From Kitasatospora sp. SUK 42 (lineage in GTDB: Bacteria; Actinomycetota; Actinomycetes; Streptomycetales; Streptomycetaceae), in contig NZ_LFMD02000002.1 in assembly GCF_015776785.2 (NCBI RefSeq), positions 508,991-572,990 on the forward strand: DNA of 64,000 nt, written 5' to 3'. The position numbers and the translations under genes were made by a program. Positions 29,112 to 39,110 of the stretch are shown here, in pieces (positions within the stretch are counted from its first letter, which is position 1; each line of letters begins with the position of its first letter). The notes beneath the pieces were generated by a model. The model saw only the letters and a list, made by a program, of their open reading frames with translations, did not search any database and was not told where the DNA came from.

Positions 29112-30020
29112 ATGAGGACTTCTCGCACCCTCGCCGTGGCGCTCTGTGCCGTCGCGCTCACCGCCACCGCCGCCTGCGGCAAGGACGGCACCCCCGGTGC
29201 CACCGCCGCGAGCAGCGGCGGCAGCGCCGCCCCGGCGCTGCCGAGCTACACGGTCAAGACCGACGTCAAGGTCGACTCCCCCGTCATAGCCGAGGCCAGG
29301 AAGCGCGGCCAGCTGATCATCGGCGCCAAGGCCGACCAGCCCAACCTCGGCTGGGAGGACGTCGCCAGCGGCGACCGCAGCGGTTTCGACATCGAGATCG
29401 CCAAGATGATCGCCGCCGACCTCGGCTTCACCCCGCAGCAGATCAAGTGGCAGACCCTGGTCTCCTCGCAGCGCGAGCCTGCCATCGCCAAGGGCCAGAT
29501 CGACTTCTACGTCGGCACCTACAGCATCAACGACGAGCGCAAGAAGAGCGTCTCCTTCGCCGGCCCGTACTACATCGCCGGCCAGGACCTGCTGGTGAGG
29601 GCCGACAACACCTCGATCACCGGCCCGGAGAGCGTCGGCGGCAAGAACGTCTGCACCGCCACCGGCTCGACCTCGATCAAGAACATCCAGCAGTACAACC
29701 CGAAGATCACCCAGTTCGACACCTACTCGGCCTGCGTCGAGAAGCTGATGTCGAACGAGGTCGACGCGGTCACCACCGACGACGCGATCCTCAAGGGCTA
29801 CGCCTCCAAGTACGCCCCCAAGCTCAGGGTGGTCGGCAAGCCGTTCACCAAGGAGAACTACGGCGTCGGCCTGAACAAGGACGACAAGGCGCTGCGGGAC
29901 GCGATCAGCGACGCCCTCAAGGCCCACGAGGACAACGGCGACTGGAAGAAGGCCTACGACGCGACCCTGGGCCTGTCCGGCTCCCCCGCGCCGGAGGTTC
30001 CGGCCCTCGACCGCTACTGA
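29112..30020 (+). CDS. gluB: Glutamate-binding lipoprotein GluB
   Basis: 302-residue extracytoplasmic binding protein of the polar amino acid family. Lipoprotein signal with lipobox TATAAC (Cys22), a Ser/Gly/Ala linker, then the SBP_bac_3 domain (IIGAKADQPNLGWED, SGFDIEIAKMIA, FYVGTYSINDERK, TTDDAILKGYA). The ATG at 29112 lies ten bases after AGGAG. The gluA-gluB gap of 116 bp contains short GC-rich repeats, a plausible place for differential expression. Confidence 0.95.
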   Translation: MRTSRTLAVALCAVALTATAACGKDGTPGATAASSGGSAAPALPSYTVKTDVKVDSPVIAEARKRGQLIIGAKADQPNLGWEDVASGDRSGFDIEIAKMIAADLGFTPQQIKWQTLVSSQREPAIAKGQIDFYVGTYSINDERKKSVSFAGPYYIAGQDLLVRADNTSITGPESVGGKNVCTATGSTSIKNIQQYNPKITQFDTYSACVEKLMSNEVDAVTTDDAILKGYASKYAPKLRVVGKPFTKENYGVGLNKDDKALRDAISDALKAHEDNGDWKKAYDATLGLSGSPAPEVPALDRY

Positions 30021-30069
30021 CCCACCACCGACCTCCCGTTCCGACCATCTGTGAGAGGAGGGCCGCCGG

Positions 30070-30720
30070 ATGGGGTTCCTGTTCGAGCAGGACAACTTCG
30101 CGTTGTTCCGCGACGGCTTCCTGCAGACGATCGAGCTGAGCGCGCTCAGCGCCCTGCTCGCCCTGCTGCTGGGCACCCTGCTGGCGGCCTTCCGGGTCTC
30201 CCCGGTGCCGGTCCTGCGCGCCTTCGGCACCGCCTGGGTGACGCTGTTCCGCAACACCCCGCTGACCCTGCTGTTCTTCGCCGTCACCTTCGGCCTGCCG
30301 CCGCTCGGCGTGCACTTCAGCCACCTGGTCTTCGCGGTGCTGGCGCTCGGCGGGTACACCGCCTCGTTCGTCTGCGAGGTGATCCGCTCCGGCATCAACA
30401 CCGTGCCGCTCGGCCAGGCGGAGGCCGCCCGCAGCCTGGGCATGACTTTCGGCCAGACCCTCACCCTGGTCGTCCTGCCGCAGGCCGCCCGGACCGTCCT
30501 GGCCCCGATGAGCAGCGTCTTCATCGCCCTGCCGAGGAACTCGGCGATCGCCGGCGCGTTCAGCGTCGGCGAGCTGTACAGCGCCCAGCAGACCTTCTCC
30601 GAACGCGGCTACTCGATCTTCGCGATCTTCTTCTGGGTGGCCTGCGCCTACCTGCTGATCAGCGCGACGGTCGCCACCTTCTTCCGCTTCCTGGAATCCC
30701 GACTGGCGGTGGTCCGATGA
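30070..30720 (+). CDS. gluC: Glutamate ABC transporter permease GluC
   Basis: 216-residue polar amino acid permease with about five membrane segments. The EAA loop is GQAEAARSLGMTFGQTLTLVVLPQA. GAGGAGG ribosome site is close to the ATG at 30070. Its stop overlaps the next start as ATGA, so it is coupled to gluD. Confidence 0.95.
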   Translation: MGFLFEQDNFALFRDGFLQTIELSALSALLALLLGTLLAAFRVSPVPVLRAFGTAWVTLFRNTPLTLLFFAVTFGLPPLGVHFSHLVFAVLALGGYTASFVCEVIRSGINTVPLGQAEAARSLGMTFGQTLTLVVLPQAARTVLAPMSSVFIALPRNSAIAGAFSVGELYSAQQTFSERGYSIFAIFFWVACAYLLISATVATFFRFLESRLAVVR

Positions 30721-31565
30721 GTATTCTGAACCGCCCGGCCTCGGCCGGCGTCCTCTACGACGCCCCCGGCCCGAAGGCCCGCGCCCGCTACCGCCTGTTC
30801 GGCGTCCTCTCGGTGCTCGGCATCCTCGGACTCCTCTGGTACGTCTTCGCCGCGCTCGACGCCAACGGCCAGTTCGACCCGGACCTCTGGGACCCGTTCC
30901 AGTACAACTTCGTCCAGCAGATGATCCTGGACGGCCTGCTGGCCACCCTGAAGGCCTTCGGGCTGGCCGCGGCCTTCTCCCTCACCCTGGGCGCGCTGCT
31001 CGCGGCCGGCCAGCTCTCCGACCACAAGCCGGTCCGCTGGGCCTGCACCGGCATCGTCCAGTTCTTCCGGGCGATGCCCCTGCTGATCCTGATCGTCGCG
31101 CTCTACTACGCCTTCTTCGCCAAGCAGTCGATGTGGGCGCTGGTCATCGGCCTCACCCTCTACAACGGCGCCGTCCAGGCCGAGATCATCCGCAGCGGCG
31201 TCAACGCCGTCCCCCGCGGCCAGGGCGAGGCGGCGTACGCCATCGGAATGCGCAAGACCCAGGTGATGGCCTCCATCCTGGTGCCGCAGGCCGTCCGTTC
31301 GATGCTGCCCTCGATGATCGGCCAGCTGGTCGTCACCCTCAAGGACACCTCGCTCGGCCTGATCATCACCTACCAGGAGCTGCTGTTCGTCGGCAAGAAG
31401 ATCGCCAGCCAGCCGATGAACGCCGCCGGTTTCCCCTACATCCCGGTGGTCCTCGTCATCGGCCCGATCTACATCGCCATGTGCCTGCTGCTGACCGCGC
31501 TCGCGCGGTGGATCGAAGCACGCGGCCGTCGCGGCGCGAACCGGCGCACTTCACCTGCTGCTTGA
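30717..31565 (+). CDS. gluD: Glutamate ABC transporter permease GluD
   Basis: 282 residues, second permease. Extra N-terminal cytoplasmic stretch of about 27 residues, then membrane segments and EAA loop (GQGEAAYAIGMRKTQVM, then VLPQAVRSMLPSM). Starts within the gluC stop. The Arg-rich C-terminus is typical of a cytoplasmic tail. Last gene of the operon. Confidence 0.95.
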   Translation: MSILNRPASAGVLYDAPGPKARARYRLFGVLSVLGILGLLWYVFAALDANGQFDPDLWDPFQYNFVQQMILDGLLATLKAFGLAAAFSLTLGALLAAGQLSDHKPVRWACTGIVQFFRAMPLLILIVALYYAFFAKQSMWALVIGLTLYNGAVQAEIIRSGVNAVPRGQGEAAYAIGMRKTQVMASILVPQAVRSMLPSMIGQLVVTLKDTSLGLIITYQELLFVGKKIASQPMNAAGFPYIPVVLVIGPIYIAMCLLLTALARWIEARGRRGANRRTSPAA

Positions 31566-31687
31566 CGGACACGCAGGCGAACTGTTGCATTGCTCTTCGT
31601 GACACGTCCCGGGAGCATCCACGCGGCATATGCGGCAGCGGTAACCGACGCCGGCCGGACGGCCGGTTCGTGCCCGGAGGTTCCGCG

Positions 31688-33403
31688 ATGGACCCGGTGA
31701 TCGTGGTCGGGGCCGGACCGGTCGGTCTGGCCCTGGCCCTCGCACTCGCCCGGCACGAGGTGCCGACCGTCGTCCTCGACGAGGGCTCCGGACTCTGCCC
31801 CGAGGGCCCGCGCAGCGTCGTGCTCGGGGCCGACACCACCGCCTTCCTGACCCGGATCGGCTACCCCCGGGCCGTCTCCGACTCGGCACTGTGGGACTCC
31901 TTCGCCATCTGGCGGCGCCGCCAGGAGGTGCTGCGGATCGACCTCACCGACTCCCCCACCTTCCACCTGCCCCAGCACCGCCTCCAGCGCGGCCTGCGCG
32001 ACGCCCTGACCGGCACCCCGCTGGTCAGGCTGGTCCCGCTGAACCGGGTCGTCGAACTCGAACAGGACCGCGACGGCGTCAGCGTCCGCACCGTCGGCAC
32101 CCAGGACGGCTCCACCACCTGGTGGCGCGGCAGCCACCTGGTCGGCTGCGACGGCGCCCGGTCCACCGTCCGCAAGGTGCTCCGGATCCGTTTCCCCGGC
32201 CGCCCCGCGGTCGACCGCAACGCCATCGCCACCGTCCGGGTCGACCTGCCCTTCGACGGCGCCCGGCTGCACCGCGAGCCCCCGTGGCGGGGCGACCGCG
32301 AGGCCTCCGCCCGCCCGCTCCCGGACGGCGTCTGGCGGCTCGACTGGCGGCTGCCCCCCGGACGGGGCTCCGCCACCGAGAACGTCGACCCGCACGCCAC
32401 CTGGCCCGGCATCGTCACCGGCGACACCCTGCTCACCCGGGTCACCTCCACCCTCACCGGCTGGTGCGGCGAGCTCCCCCGCTACGAACTGCTGGCCGCC
32501 GCCGACCACACCGCCCAGCAGCGCCTCGCCGCCCGCTTCCGCAGCGGCCGCTGCTTCCTGGCCGGCGACGCCGCCCACCTGCACGGCGCCCTCGGGATGC
32601 AGAACCTCGCCGACGGGCTGCGCGACGCCGACAACCTCGCCTGGCGACTCGCCCTCGCCTGGCACCTCCACTCCGGCGGACCGCAGCCCGGCGGCTCGCT
32701 GCTGGACGGCTACGAGGCCGAGCGGCGCGGCGCGGTCGGCGCCCGGCTGCGCGCCGTCGACCAGTCCATGCCGCTGCTGCGCCCGCTGCGCGGCTGGCAG
32801 CAGACCCGGCGCTCGCTGCTGGTCGGAGGCTTCCGCAAGCACGCCCCGCTGCTCTCCGACGGCCAGCTGGGCACCGGCCGCTTCGGCGGCGCCCCCGCCT
32901 ACCCGGCCGCGCCCTCCGGCGTCCCGGGCAGGGTGCCGGTGCAGCGCGGCACGCGCGGCACCACCTCGCTCAGCGAACTGCTGCCCGCCACCGCCCCCGG
33001 CGTCCTCGTCCCGGACCTGCCGGTGCTCACCACCGACGGCGCCCCGGACCACCTGCACTCCCGGCTCGGCGCCACCTTCCTGCTGCTGCTGGTCGCCCCC
33101 GGCACCGCCGTCTGGTCCTCCGAGCACTGGCTGGGCGCCGGGCTGATGCCCCGGCTCGCCGAGGTCGCCGCCGCGCTGCCGGTGCCGGCCGAGGTGCTGG
33201 TCACCGAGGAGTACCCGGGCGCCGGGCCGCACACCGTGCTGCTGATCCGGCCGGACGGGCACCTGGTCGGCGTCACCCAGGGCGCCGCCGCCGAGGACCT
33301 GCTGCTGCTCGCCGACCGGGCCCGCGGCGGCCCGGCCCCGATCACCGGCACGGCCGAACCGGAGCCGCAGCCCGCCCGGCAGCAGGTGGAGCCCAGCGCC
33401 TGA
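31688..33403 (+). CDS. FAD-dependent aromatic-type monooxygenase
   Basis: 571 residues, class A flavoprotein hydroxylase (PheA/TfdB-like). The dinucleotide fold is at the N-terminus (VIVVGAGPVGLALALAL), the DG motif is GCDGARSTVRK, and the GD motif is FLAGDAAHLHGALGMQNLADG, with NLAWRLA after it. A C-terminal thioredoxin-like domain is suggested by the length and by TFLLLLVAPGTAVW. The ATG at 31688 follows GGAGG by seven bases. The substrate is unknown. It lies 122 bp after gluD on the same strand, with its own ribosome site. Confidence 0.85.
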   Translation: MDPVIVVGAGPVGLALALALARHEVPTVVLDEGSGLCPEGPRSVVLGADTTAFLTRIGYPRAVSDSALWDSFAIWRRRQEVLRIDLTDSPTFHLPQHRLQRGLRDALTGTPLVRLVPLNRVVELEQDRDGVSVRTVGTQDGSTTWWRGSHLVGCDGARSTVRKVLRIRFPGRPAVDRNAIATVRVDLPFDGARLHREPPWRGDREASARPLPDGVWRLDWRLPPGRGSATENVDPHATWPGIVTGDTLLTRVTSTLTGWCGELPRYELLAAADHTAQQRLAARFRSGRCFLAGDAAHLHGALGMQNLADGLRDADNLAWRLALAWHLHSGGPQPGGSLLDGYEAERRGAVGARLRAVDQSMPLLRPLRGWQQTRRSLLVGGFRKHAPLLSDGQLGTGRFGGAPAYPAAPSGVPGRVPVQRGTRGTTSLSELLPATAPGVLVPDLPVLTTDGAPDHLHSRLGATFLLLLVAPGTAVWSSEHWLGAGLMPRLAEVAAALPVPAEVLVTEEYPGAGPHTVLLIRPDGHLVGVTQGAAAEDLLLLADRARGGPAPITGTAEPEPQPARQQVEPSA

Positions 33404-33475
33404 GGCCCGGCCCCGGCTCGGCCTGAGATCGGCCTAGCCCTAACTCGGCCCAGCCCTGGCTCGGCCGGCCTCGGC
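33404..33475. other. Short convergent gap with CTCGGCC direct repeats
   Basis: 72 bp between the monooxygenase and rny ends. It holds several degenerate copies of TCGGCC(T/C)AGCCCT spaced about 16 bp apart. No perfect hairpin terminator was found. Confidence 0.35.
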
Positions 33476-34945
33476 TCAGCCCGCCACCGCCGTCGCCCGG
33501 CTCTCCCGGACCACGGTCACCCGGATCTGGCCCGGGTAGGTCAGCTCCGCGGAGACCTGCCGGGCCACCTCACGGGCGATCAGCTCCGCTCCGAGGTCGT
33601 CCACCGCGTCCGGCCGCACCATCACCCGCACCTCGCGCCCGGCCTGCATCGCGTACACCTCGGCGACCCCCGCGTGCGAGCGCGCGATCTCCTCCAACCG
33701 GGCCAGCCGCCGCACGTACACCTCCAGCGACTCCTTGCGCGCCCCGGGCCGCCCGCCCGAGCAGGCGTCCGCCGCCTGGGTCAGCACCGCCGTCACGGTA
33801 CGGGGCTCCACCTCGCCGTGGTGCGCGGCGATCGCGTGCACCACCTCCGGGGACTCGCCGTGCCGCCGGGCGAAGTCCGCGCCGATCGCCGCGTGGCTGC
33901 CCTCGACCTCATGGGTGAGCGCCTTGCCGATGTCGTGCAGCAGCGCCGCCCGGCGCACCGGCTCCGGGTCCACCCCCAGTTCGGCGGCCATCATCCCGGC
34001 CAGGTGCGCGGACTCCAGCAGGTGACCGAGAACGTTCTGCCCGTACGAGACCCGGTAGCGCAGGGAGCCCAGGGTGCGGACGAGTTCGGGGTGCATCCCG
34101 CCGACCCGGGCGTCCAGCAGGGCGTCCTCGCCGGCCCGGACGCAGCGCTGCTCGACCTCCGTCCGGCTGCGCTCGTGGACGTGCTCGATCCGGGTCGGGT
34201 GGATCCGGCCGTCCTCGACCAGCTGCTCCAGGGTGAGCCGGGCGGTCTCCCGGCGGACCGGGTCGAAGCAGGAGAGCTGCACCGAGGCCGGGGTGTCGTC
34301 GATGATCAGGTTGACCCCGGTGACCGTCTCGAAGGCGCGGATGTTGCGGCCCTCCCGGCCGATGATCCGGCCCTTCATGTCCTCGCCCGGCAGCCGGAAG
34401 ACGGTGACGGCGGTCTCCGCGGTCTGCTCCGAAGCCAACCGCTGGATCGCCCCGGCGATGATGTCCCGGGCGCGGCGCTCGCCCTCCGCCCGGGCCTCGC
34501 GCTCGATCTCCCGGACCGCGACCGCGACCTCCCGGCGGGCCGAGTCCTCGGCCTCGCGCAGGAGTTGGGCGTGCGCCTGTTCTGCGGAGAGTCCTGCCGC
34601 GCGCTCCAGCTCGGCCGCGCGGCGGACCACCAGCGCCTCGGCCTCACCCCGGGATCGCTCCAACTCGGCCGAGCGCACGGCCAGTTCGTCCTCCCGCTGG
34701 TGCAGCCGACGCAACTCCTCGGCCAGTTGCTCCTCGCGCCGGGCGAGTTCGGCCCGCTCCCGGCCGACCTGCTCCTCGGCCCGCCCGCGAACCCGCTCGG
34801 CCTCGGTGAGCGCCTGCCGCCGGGCCGCCTGCAACCGTCTGATCACCAGCACGGCGAGCGCCGCGAGCACCAGCAGGACGGCCACGGTCGAACCGACGAT
34901 CGACACCAGGGAGTCACCCGCGCCGGTGCCCGCCGAGAAACTCAT
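33476..34945 (-). CDS. rny: Ribonuclease Y
   Basis: Membrane-anchored endoribonuclease acting in mRNA decay. 489 residues from the ATG at 34945, with GGGGAG nine bases upstream. N-terminal TM at about 16-36, a long Arg/Glu coiled coil (about 40-170), a KH domain (KGRIIGREGRNIRAFE), an HD domain (RRAALLHDIGKALTHEVEGSH) and a C-terminal RNase Y tail (YPGQIRVTVVRES). Somewhat short, the coiled coil being reduced. It lies downstream of recX on the same strand after 132 bp. Confidence 0.92.
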   Translation of the reverse strand: MSFSAGTGAGDSLVSIVGSTVAVLLVLAALAVLVIRRLQAARRQALTEAERVRGRAEEQVGRERAELARREEQLAEELRRLHQREDELAVRSAELERSRGEAEALVVRRAAELERAAGLSAEQAHAQLLREAEDSARREVAVAVREIEREARAEGERRARDIIAGAIQRLASEQTAETAVTVFRLPGEDMKGRIIGREGRNIRAFETVTGVNLIIDDTPASVQLSCFDPVRRETARLTLEQLVEDGRIHPTRIEHVHERSRTEVEQRCVRAGEDALLDARVGGMHPELVRTLGSLRYRVSYGQNVLGHLLESAHLAGMMAAELGVDPEPVRRAALLHDIGKALTHEVEGSHAAIGADFARRHGESPEVVHAIAAHHGEVEPRTVTAVLTQAADACSGGRPGARKESLEVYVRRLARLEEIARSHAGVAEVYAMQAGREVRVMVRPDAVDDLGAELIAREVARQVSAELTYPGQIRVTVVRESRATAVAG

Positions 34946-35077
34946 GCCGCCCCACTCCCCGTTTTGCGCGCGGGCCGCCGTCCGGAAGCGCCCCCGCACT
35001 GAGTGCGAGGCTAGGGCCGGGTCACGGGAGGGTCAAGACTCGCCCTGGTCCGGACCAAGAAGCGTACGGAACTGCCA

Positions 35078-36238
35078 CTACTCCCACTCGGTTCCCGCCG
35101 GTTCGTCGGCCTCCTCCTCCAGCGCGCCGCGCACCACCCGGAAGGCCAGGCCCTCGGAGTAGCCGCGCCGGGCCAGCATGCCGACCAGCCGCCGGGTGCG
35201 GACCTGTGGGTCCAGCCCCCGGGTGGAGCGCAGCTTGCGCTCCACCAGCGCCCGGGCCGCCTCCGCCTCGTCGTCGTGGTCGAGCTGGGCGACGGCCTGC
35301 TCGACCAGGTCGGCGGCCACACCCTTGGTGCGCAGTTCCTGGGCCAGCGCCCGCCGGGACAGGCCCCGGACGGCGTGCCGGGACTCCACCCAGGCCGCGG
35401 CGAAGGCCGCGTCGTCGATCAGTCCGACCTCTTCGAGCCGGGTGAGCACCTCGTCGGCGACGTCCTCCGGGATCTCCCGCTTGCGCAGCGCGTCGGCCAG
35501 CTGCTTGCGGGTCTTGGCGGCACCGGTCAGCAGCCGCAGGCAGATGTCCCGGGCGCGGGTCTCCGGATCCGTCTGCTCCTCGGCGCGCCCGCGGGACGTA
35601 CGGGCGGCGCTCTCGAACTCGCCCGAGCACTCCTCGCCCGACGCCTCCTCGCCCGGCGGGCGCTCGGTCGAGCGCCCCCCGCTCCGGCGGCTCCGGCGCG
35701 CGCCGCCGGCGGCGGGGCGGCGGCGCGAGGCGGCCGCCCCGCCGCGACCGGCCGTCTCGGCCCCGCGCCGGCCGGCCCCGAGTCGGTCGACCCCGAGTCG
35801 GTCGCCCTCCATGGACGCGGTGTCGTCCGCGGCGGCGTGGAACTCCTCGGCGTCGAACTCCTCGGCCGCCAGCGCCGAGCGGCGCCGACGGCGGCCGATG
35901 GGCAGCTCGGAGGCGGAGACCAGCCCGAGCGCCTCGACCGAGACCTCCGCCGGCTGCTCCCGCTCCGGAGCCGGTTCGGGCGCCGCACCGCGCACCGCCC
36001 GAACCGGGGCCCCGTCGGACTCCGGCTCCGGGCCGGATGCCCACTGCGAGGCGGACGCGCGCTCCCGTCGCCCCGCACGGGCCCGTGACCGCGACCGCGG
36101 CCCGGCCGCCGACGCCCGAGGCTCCGGCTCCCGGCCGGGAGCGGGCTCCTCCGCGACCGCGGCGAACCAGTCCGGCGGGCCGAAGTCGTCATCCTCGGGG
36201 CCCGCCGGGCCGCCGCCCACCCTGTCGTGCTGCGTCAA
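35078..36238 (-). CDS. recX: RecA regulator RecX with long disordered N-terminal extension
   Basis: The RecX domain occupies about residues 224-386 (RARDICLRLLTGAAKTRKQLADAL, IDDAAFAAAWVESR, GLSRRALAQELRTKG, RRGYSEGLAFRV) and modulates RecA filaments. The first 220 or so residues are low-complexity, rich in Arg, Ala, Glu, Pro and Gly, unlike the usual 150-190-residue RecX. The start is TTG at 36238, four bases after the recA stop, with a weak ribosome site. An internal ATG at residue 143 could be the real start, but would still leave about 80 extra residues. Confidence 0.85.
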   Translation of the reverse strand: MTQHDRVGGGPAGPEDDDFGPPDWFAAVAEEPAPGREPEPRASAAGPRSRSRARAGRRERASASQWASGPEPESDGAPVRAVRGAAPEPAPEREQPAEVSVEALGLVSASELPIGRRRRRSALAAEEFDAEEFHAAADDTASMEGDRLGVDRLGAGRRGAETAGRGGAAASRRRPAAGGARRSRRSGGRSTERPPGEEASGEECSGEFESAARTSRGRAEEQTDPETRARDICLRLLTGAAKTRKQLADALRKREIPEDVADEVLTRLEEVGLIDDAAFAAAWVESRHAVRGLSRRALAQELRTKGVAADLVEQAVAQLDHDDEAEAARALVERKLRSTRGLDPQVRTRRLVGMLARRGYSEGLAFRVVRGALEEEADEPAGTEWE

Positions 36239-36242
36239 CGGC

Positions 36243-37358
<1,116 letters not shown>

Positions 37359-37467
37359 GGCTTTTTCCCTCGGGTTCTGTGCTGTGCGCTTCATCGTCAT
37401 CGACGCTAGCGCGTCCCACTGACAAACGAGCCCCACCGGGCTCAGCCTGTGGAGAACTCCTCGCCGG

Positions 37468-37496
37468 AGAGTACAAAGAACATCTGTTCGATTCAA
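37468..37496 (-). promoter_or_regulatory. recA promoter with SOS box in its spacer
   Basis: Read on the minus strand: TTGAAT (37496-37491), 17 bp, TACTCT (37473-37468). The spacer and the adjacent -35 base contain TCGAACAGATGTTCTT (37491-37476), a near-perfect actinobacterial LexA operator. LexA would block RNA polymerase directly. The leader to the ATG is about 105 bp. Confidence 0.85.
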
Positions 37497-37499
37497 GCG

Positions 37500-38795
37500 T
37501 CACACGTTCGTACGACTGTCGTCCCCCTCCGGCTCCCGCTCCCGCGCACCGTCGCCGCCGACCATCCGCCGCAGCCGCCGGGCCGCCTCCCGGCGCAGCT
37601 CACGACGGGCGCGGCGCTGCTCGCCCCGGTCGATCCGCGGGTCGGTGGCCACCTCGTAGCGCCGCACGTACGTCCCGACGAAGCCCTGCAGGGTGGCCGC
37701 CGCCGGGATCGCGATCAGCGCACCCACCGCGCCGAGCAGCGCCGCGCCCGCGATCACCGCCCCGAAGGCCACCGCCGGGTGCACGTCCACCGTGCGCGCG
37801 GTGATCCTCGGCTGCAGCAGGTAGTTCTCGATCTGCTGGTAGACCACCACGAAGACCAGCACCCAGAGCGCGTCCACCGGGTCCACGGTCAGCGCCACCA
37901 GCACCGGCACCGCCCCGGCCAGGTACGTCCCGATGGTGGGCACGAACTGCGACATGACGCCGACCCAGACCGCCAGCGCCGCCGAGTACGGCAGGTCGAG
38001 CAGCGCGAACATCACCCAGTGCCCGGCCGCCGACACCACCGCGAGCAGCGCCCGGGAGTACAGGTAGCCGCCGGTCTTGGCCAGCGCGATCTCCCAGGCC
38101 CGCAGCACCTCGGCCTGCTTGGCGGGCGGCAGCATCGAGCAGACCGTCCGGCGGACCCGCGGGCCCTCGGCGGTGAAGTAGAAGGTGAACAGCCCGACCG
38201 TGAAGGCCTGGAAGAGGCCGCCGATCACGGTGGAGGAGACGCCCCAGACGTTGTCGGCGGCCTGCTGGACGTAGCTCTCGATGGTGCCGGAGTCCTTGAG
38301 CAGCCGCTGTTGCAGCTCGCCCAGCGAGAGGTTCTGATGGAAGGTCTGGTTCACCCAGTTGATCAGATTGTCGACCAGGTGTGGCAGATCCCCGGCGATC
38401 TTCGCCACCTGGTCCACCAGCACGGTCCCGAGCGCCGCGAGGAAGCCGACCGCCGACACCCCGACCGCGACGAACACCAGGAAGGTGCCCACCCCGCGGC
38501 GCACCCCGCGCGCCGCCATCCGGTCCACGGCCGGCTCCAGCGCCAGCGACAGGAAGAAGGCCACCAGCAGCATCACGAACAGGTCGATCAACTGCCGGAA
38601 GGCCCAGTCCGCGAGCTGGAACAGCCCCACCAGCACCAGGAACAGCACCATCGCCCGGGGCAGCCAGCGCGGCATCCCCCCGCCGTTCCCGCGCCCGTCG
38701 TCGGCGATCCGCACCGATCCGTCCGAATTCTCCGGTTCGGAGCTGTTCGTATTCTTCTGTCCCGTACTGTCTGTCACTCGAACAGTCTGGCCCAT
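37500..38795 (-). CDS. AI-2E family transporter-like permease
   Basis: 431 residues, multi-pass membrane protein of the AI-2E (TqsA/PerM) family. Paired N-terminal hydrophobic helices, a central soluble part (about residues 135-190), and C-terminal segments including GVMSQFVPTIGTYLAGAVPVLVAL and the conserved YQQIENYLLQPRI. An Arg/Glu-rich cytoplasmic tail. Members export small hydrophobic or cationic molecules, or act as Na+/H+ antiporters; the substrate here is unknown. The start is ATG at 38795; GTG at 38777 is an alternative. The stop is 4 bp from the recA promoter. Confidence 0.88.
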   Translation of the reverse strand: MGQTVRVTDSTGQKNTNSSEPENSDGSVRIADDGRGNGGGMPRWLPRAMVLFLVLVGLFQLADWAFRQLIDLFVMLLVAFFLSLALEPAVDRMAARGVRRGVGTFLVFVAVGVSAVGFLAALGTVLVDQVAKIAGDLPHLVDNLINWVNQTFHQNLSLGELQQRLLKDSGTIESYVQQAADNVWGVSSTVIGGLFQAFTVGLFTFYFTAEGPRVRRTVCSMLPPAKQAEVLRAWEIALAKTGGYLYSRALLAVVSAAGHWVMFALLDLPYSAALAVWVGVMSQFVPTIGTYLAGAVPVLVALTVDPVDALWVLVFVVVYQQIENYLLQPRITARTVDVHPAVAFGAVIAGAALLGAVGALIAIPAAATLQGFVGTYVRRYEVATDPRIDRGEQRRARRELRREAARRLRRMVGGDGAREREPEGDDSRTNV

Positions 38796-38808
38796 CCACC
38801 GGACGGGC

Positions 38809-39003
38809 TCAGCGCAGTTGCGCGGAAACCCCCTGGGTCTCGCAGACCACCCGCCAGACGTCCTTGGCCTCCCAGCCCGCGTCCAGCGCCTGGCGCACCG
38901 TCCGCCCGCCCAGCTCGCTCATCACGTGGTCGGACGCGAAGGACTCCGCGTACGCCTCGCCGAAGTGCGCGTACATCCGTCGCCAGAACTCGGTCAGCCT
39001 CAT
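38809..39003 (-). CDS. DUF3046 small protein
   Basis: 64 residues: MRLTEFWRRMYAHFG at the start, then SDHVMSELGGRTVRQALDAGW and WRVVCETQGV. This matches the actinobacterial DUF3046 family, usually found near recA/recX. Function unknown. The ATG at 39003 lacks a clear ribosome site but overlaps the stop of a 31-codon frame (ATGA), suggesting translational coupling. Confidence 0.85.
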   Translation of the reverse strand: MRLTEFWRRMYAHFGEAYAESFASDHVMSELGGRTVRQALDAGWEAKDVWRVVCETQGVSAQLR

Positions 39004-39095
39004 GGCCCCAGTATCCCGGACCCCGCACCGGCTCCCCCGGCCAGCCACTCCCCGGCCGTCAGCGCGTACTCGACCTCGCCCCACTCCGCCCCCAC
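39000..39095 (-). CDS. Possible 31-codon leader ORF coupled to DUF3046
   Basis: GTG at 39095 with GAGGGGGG nine bases upstream opens a 31-codon frame (VGAEWGEVEYALTAGEW then Gly/Ala-rich) that ends in the TGA of ATGA over the DUF3046 start. Third positions are mostly G or C. The frame is the same as that of the upstream protease after its stop, so it could also be a vestige of a protease tail. Short and unproven. Confidence 0.35.
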   Translation of the reverse strand: MGAEWGEVEYALTAGEWLAGGAGAGSGILGP

Positions 39096-39110
39096 GCCGA
39101 ACCGCCCCCC

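Noticed and set aside
38765..38790. TCGAACAG near the AI-2E gene start as an SOS box
   Set aside because: Only the left arm matches; the right arm is TCTGGC and lacks GTTC.
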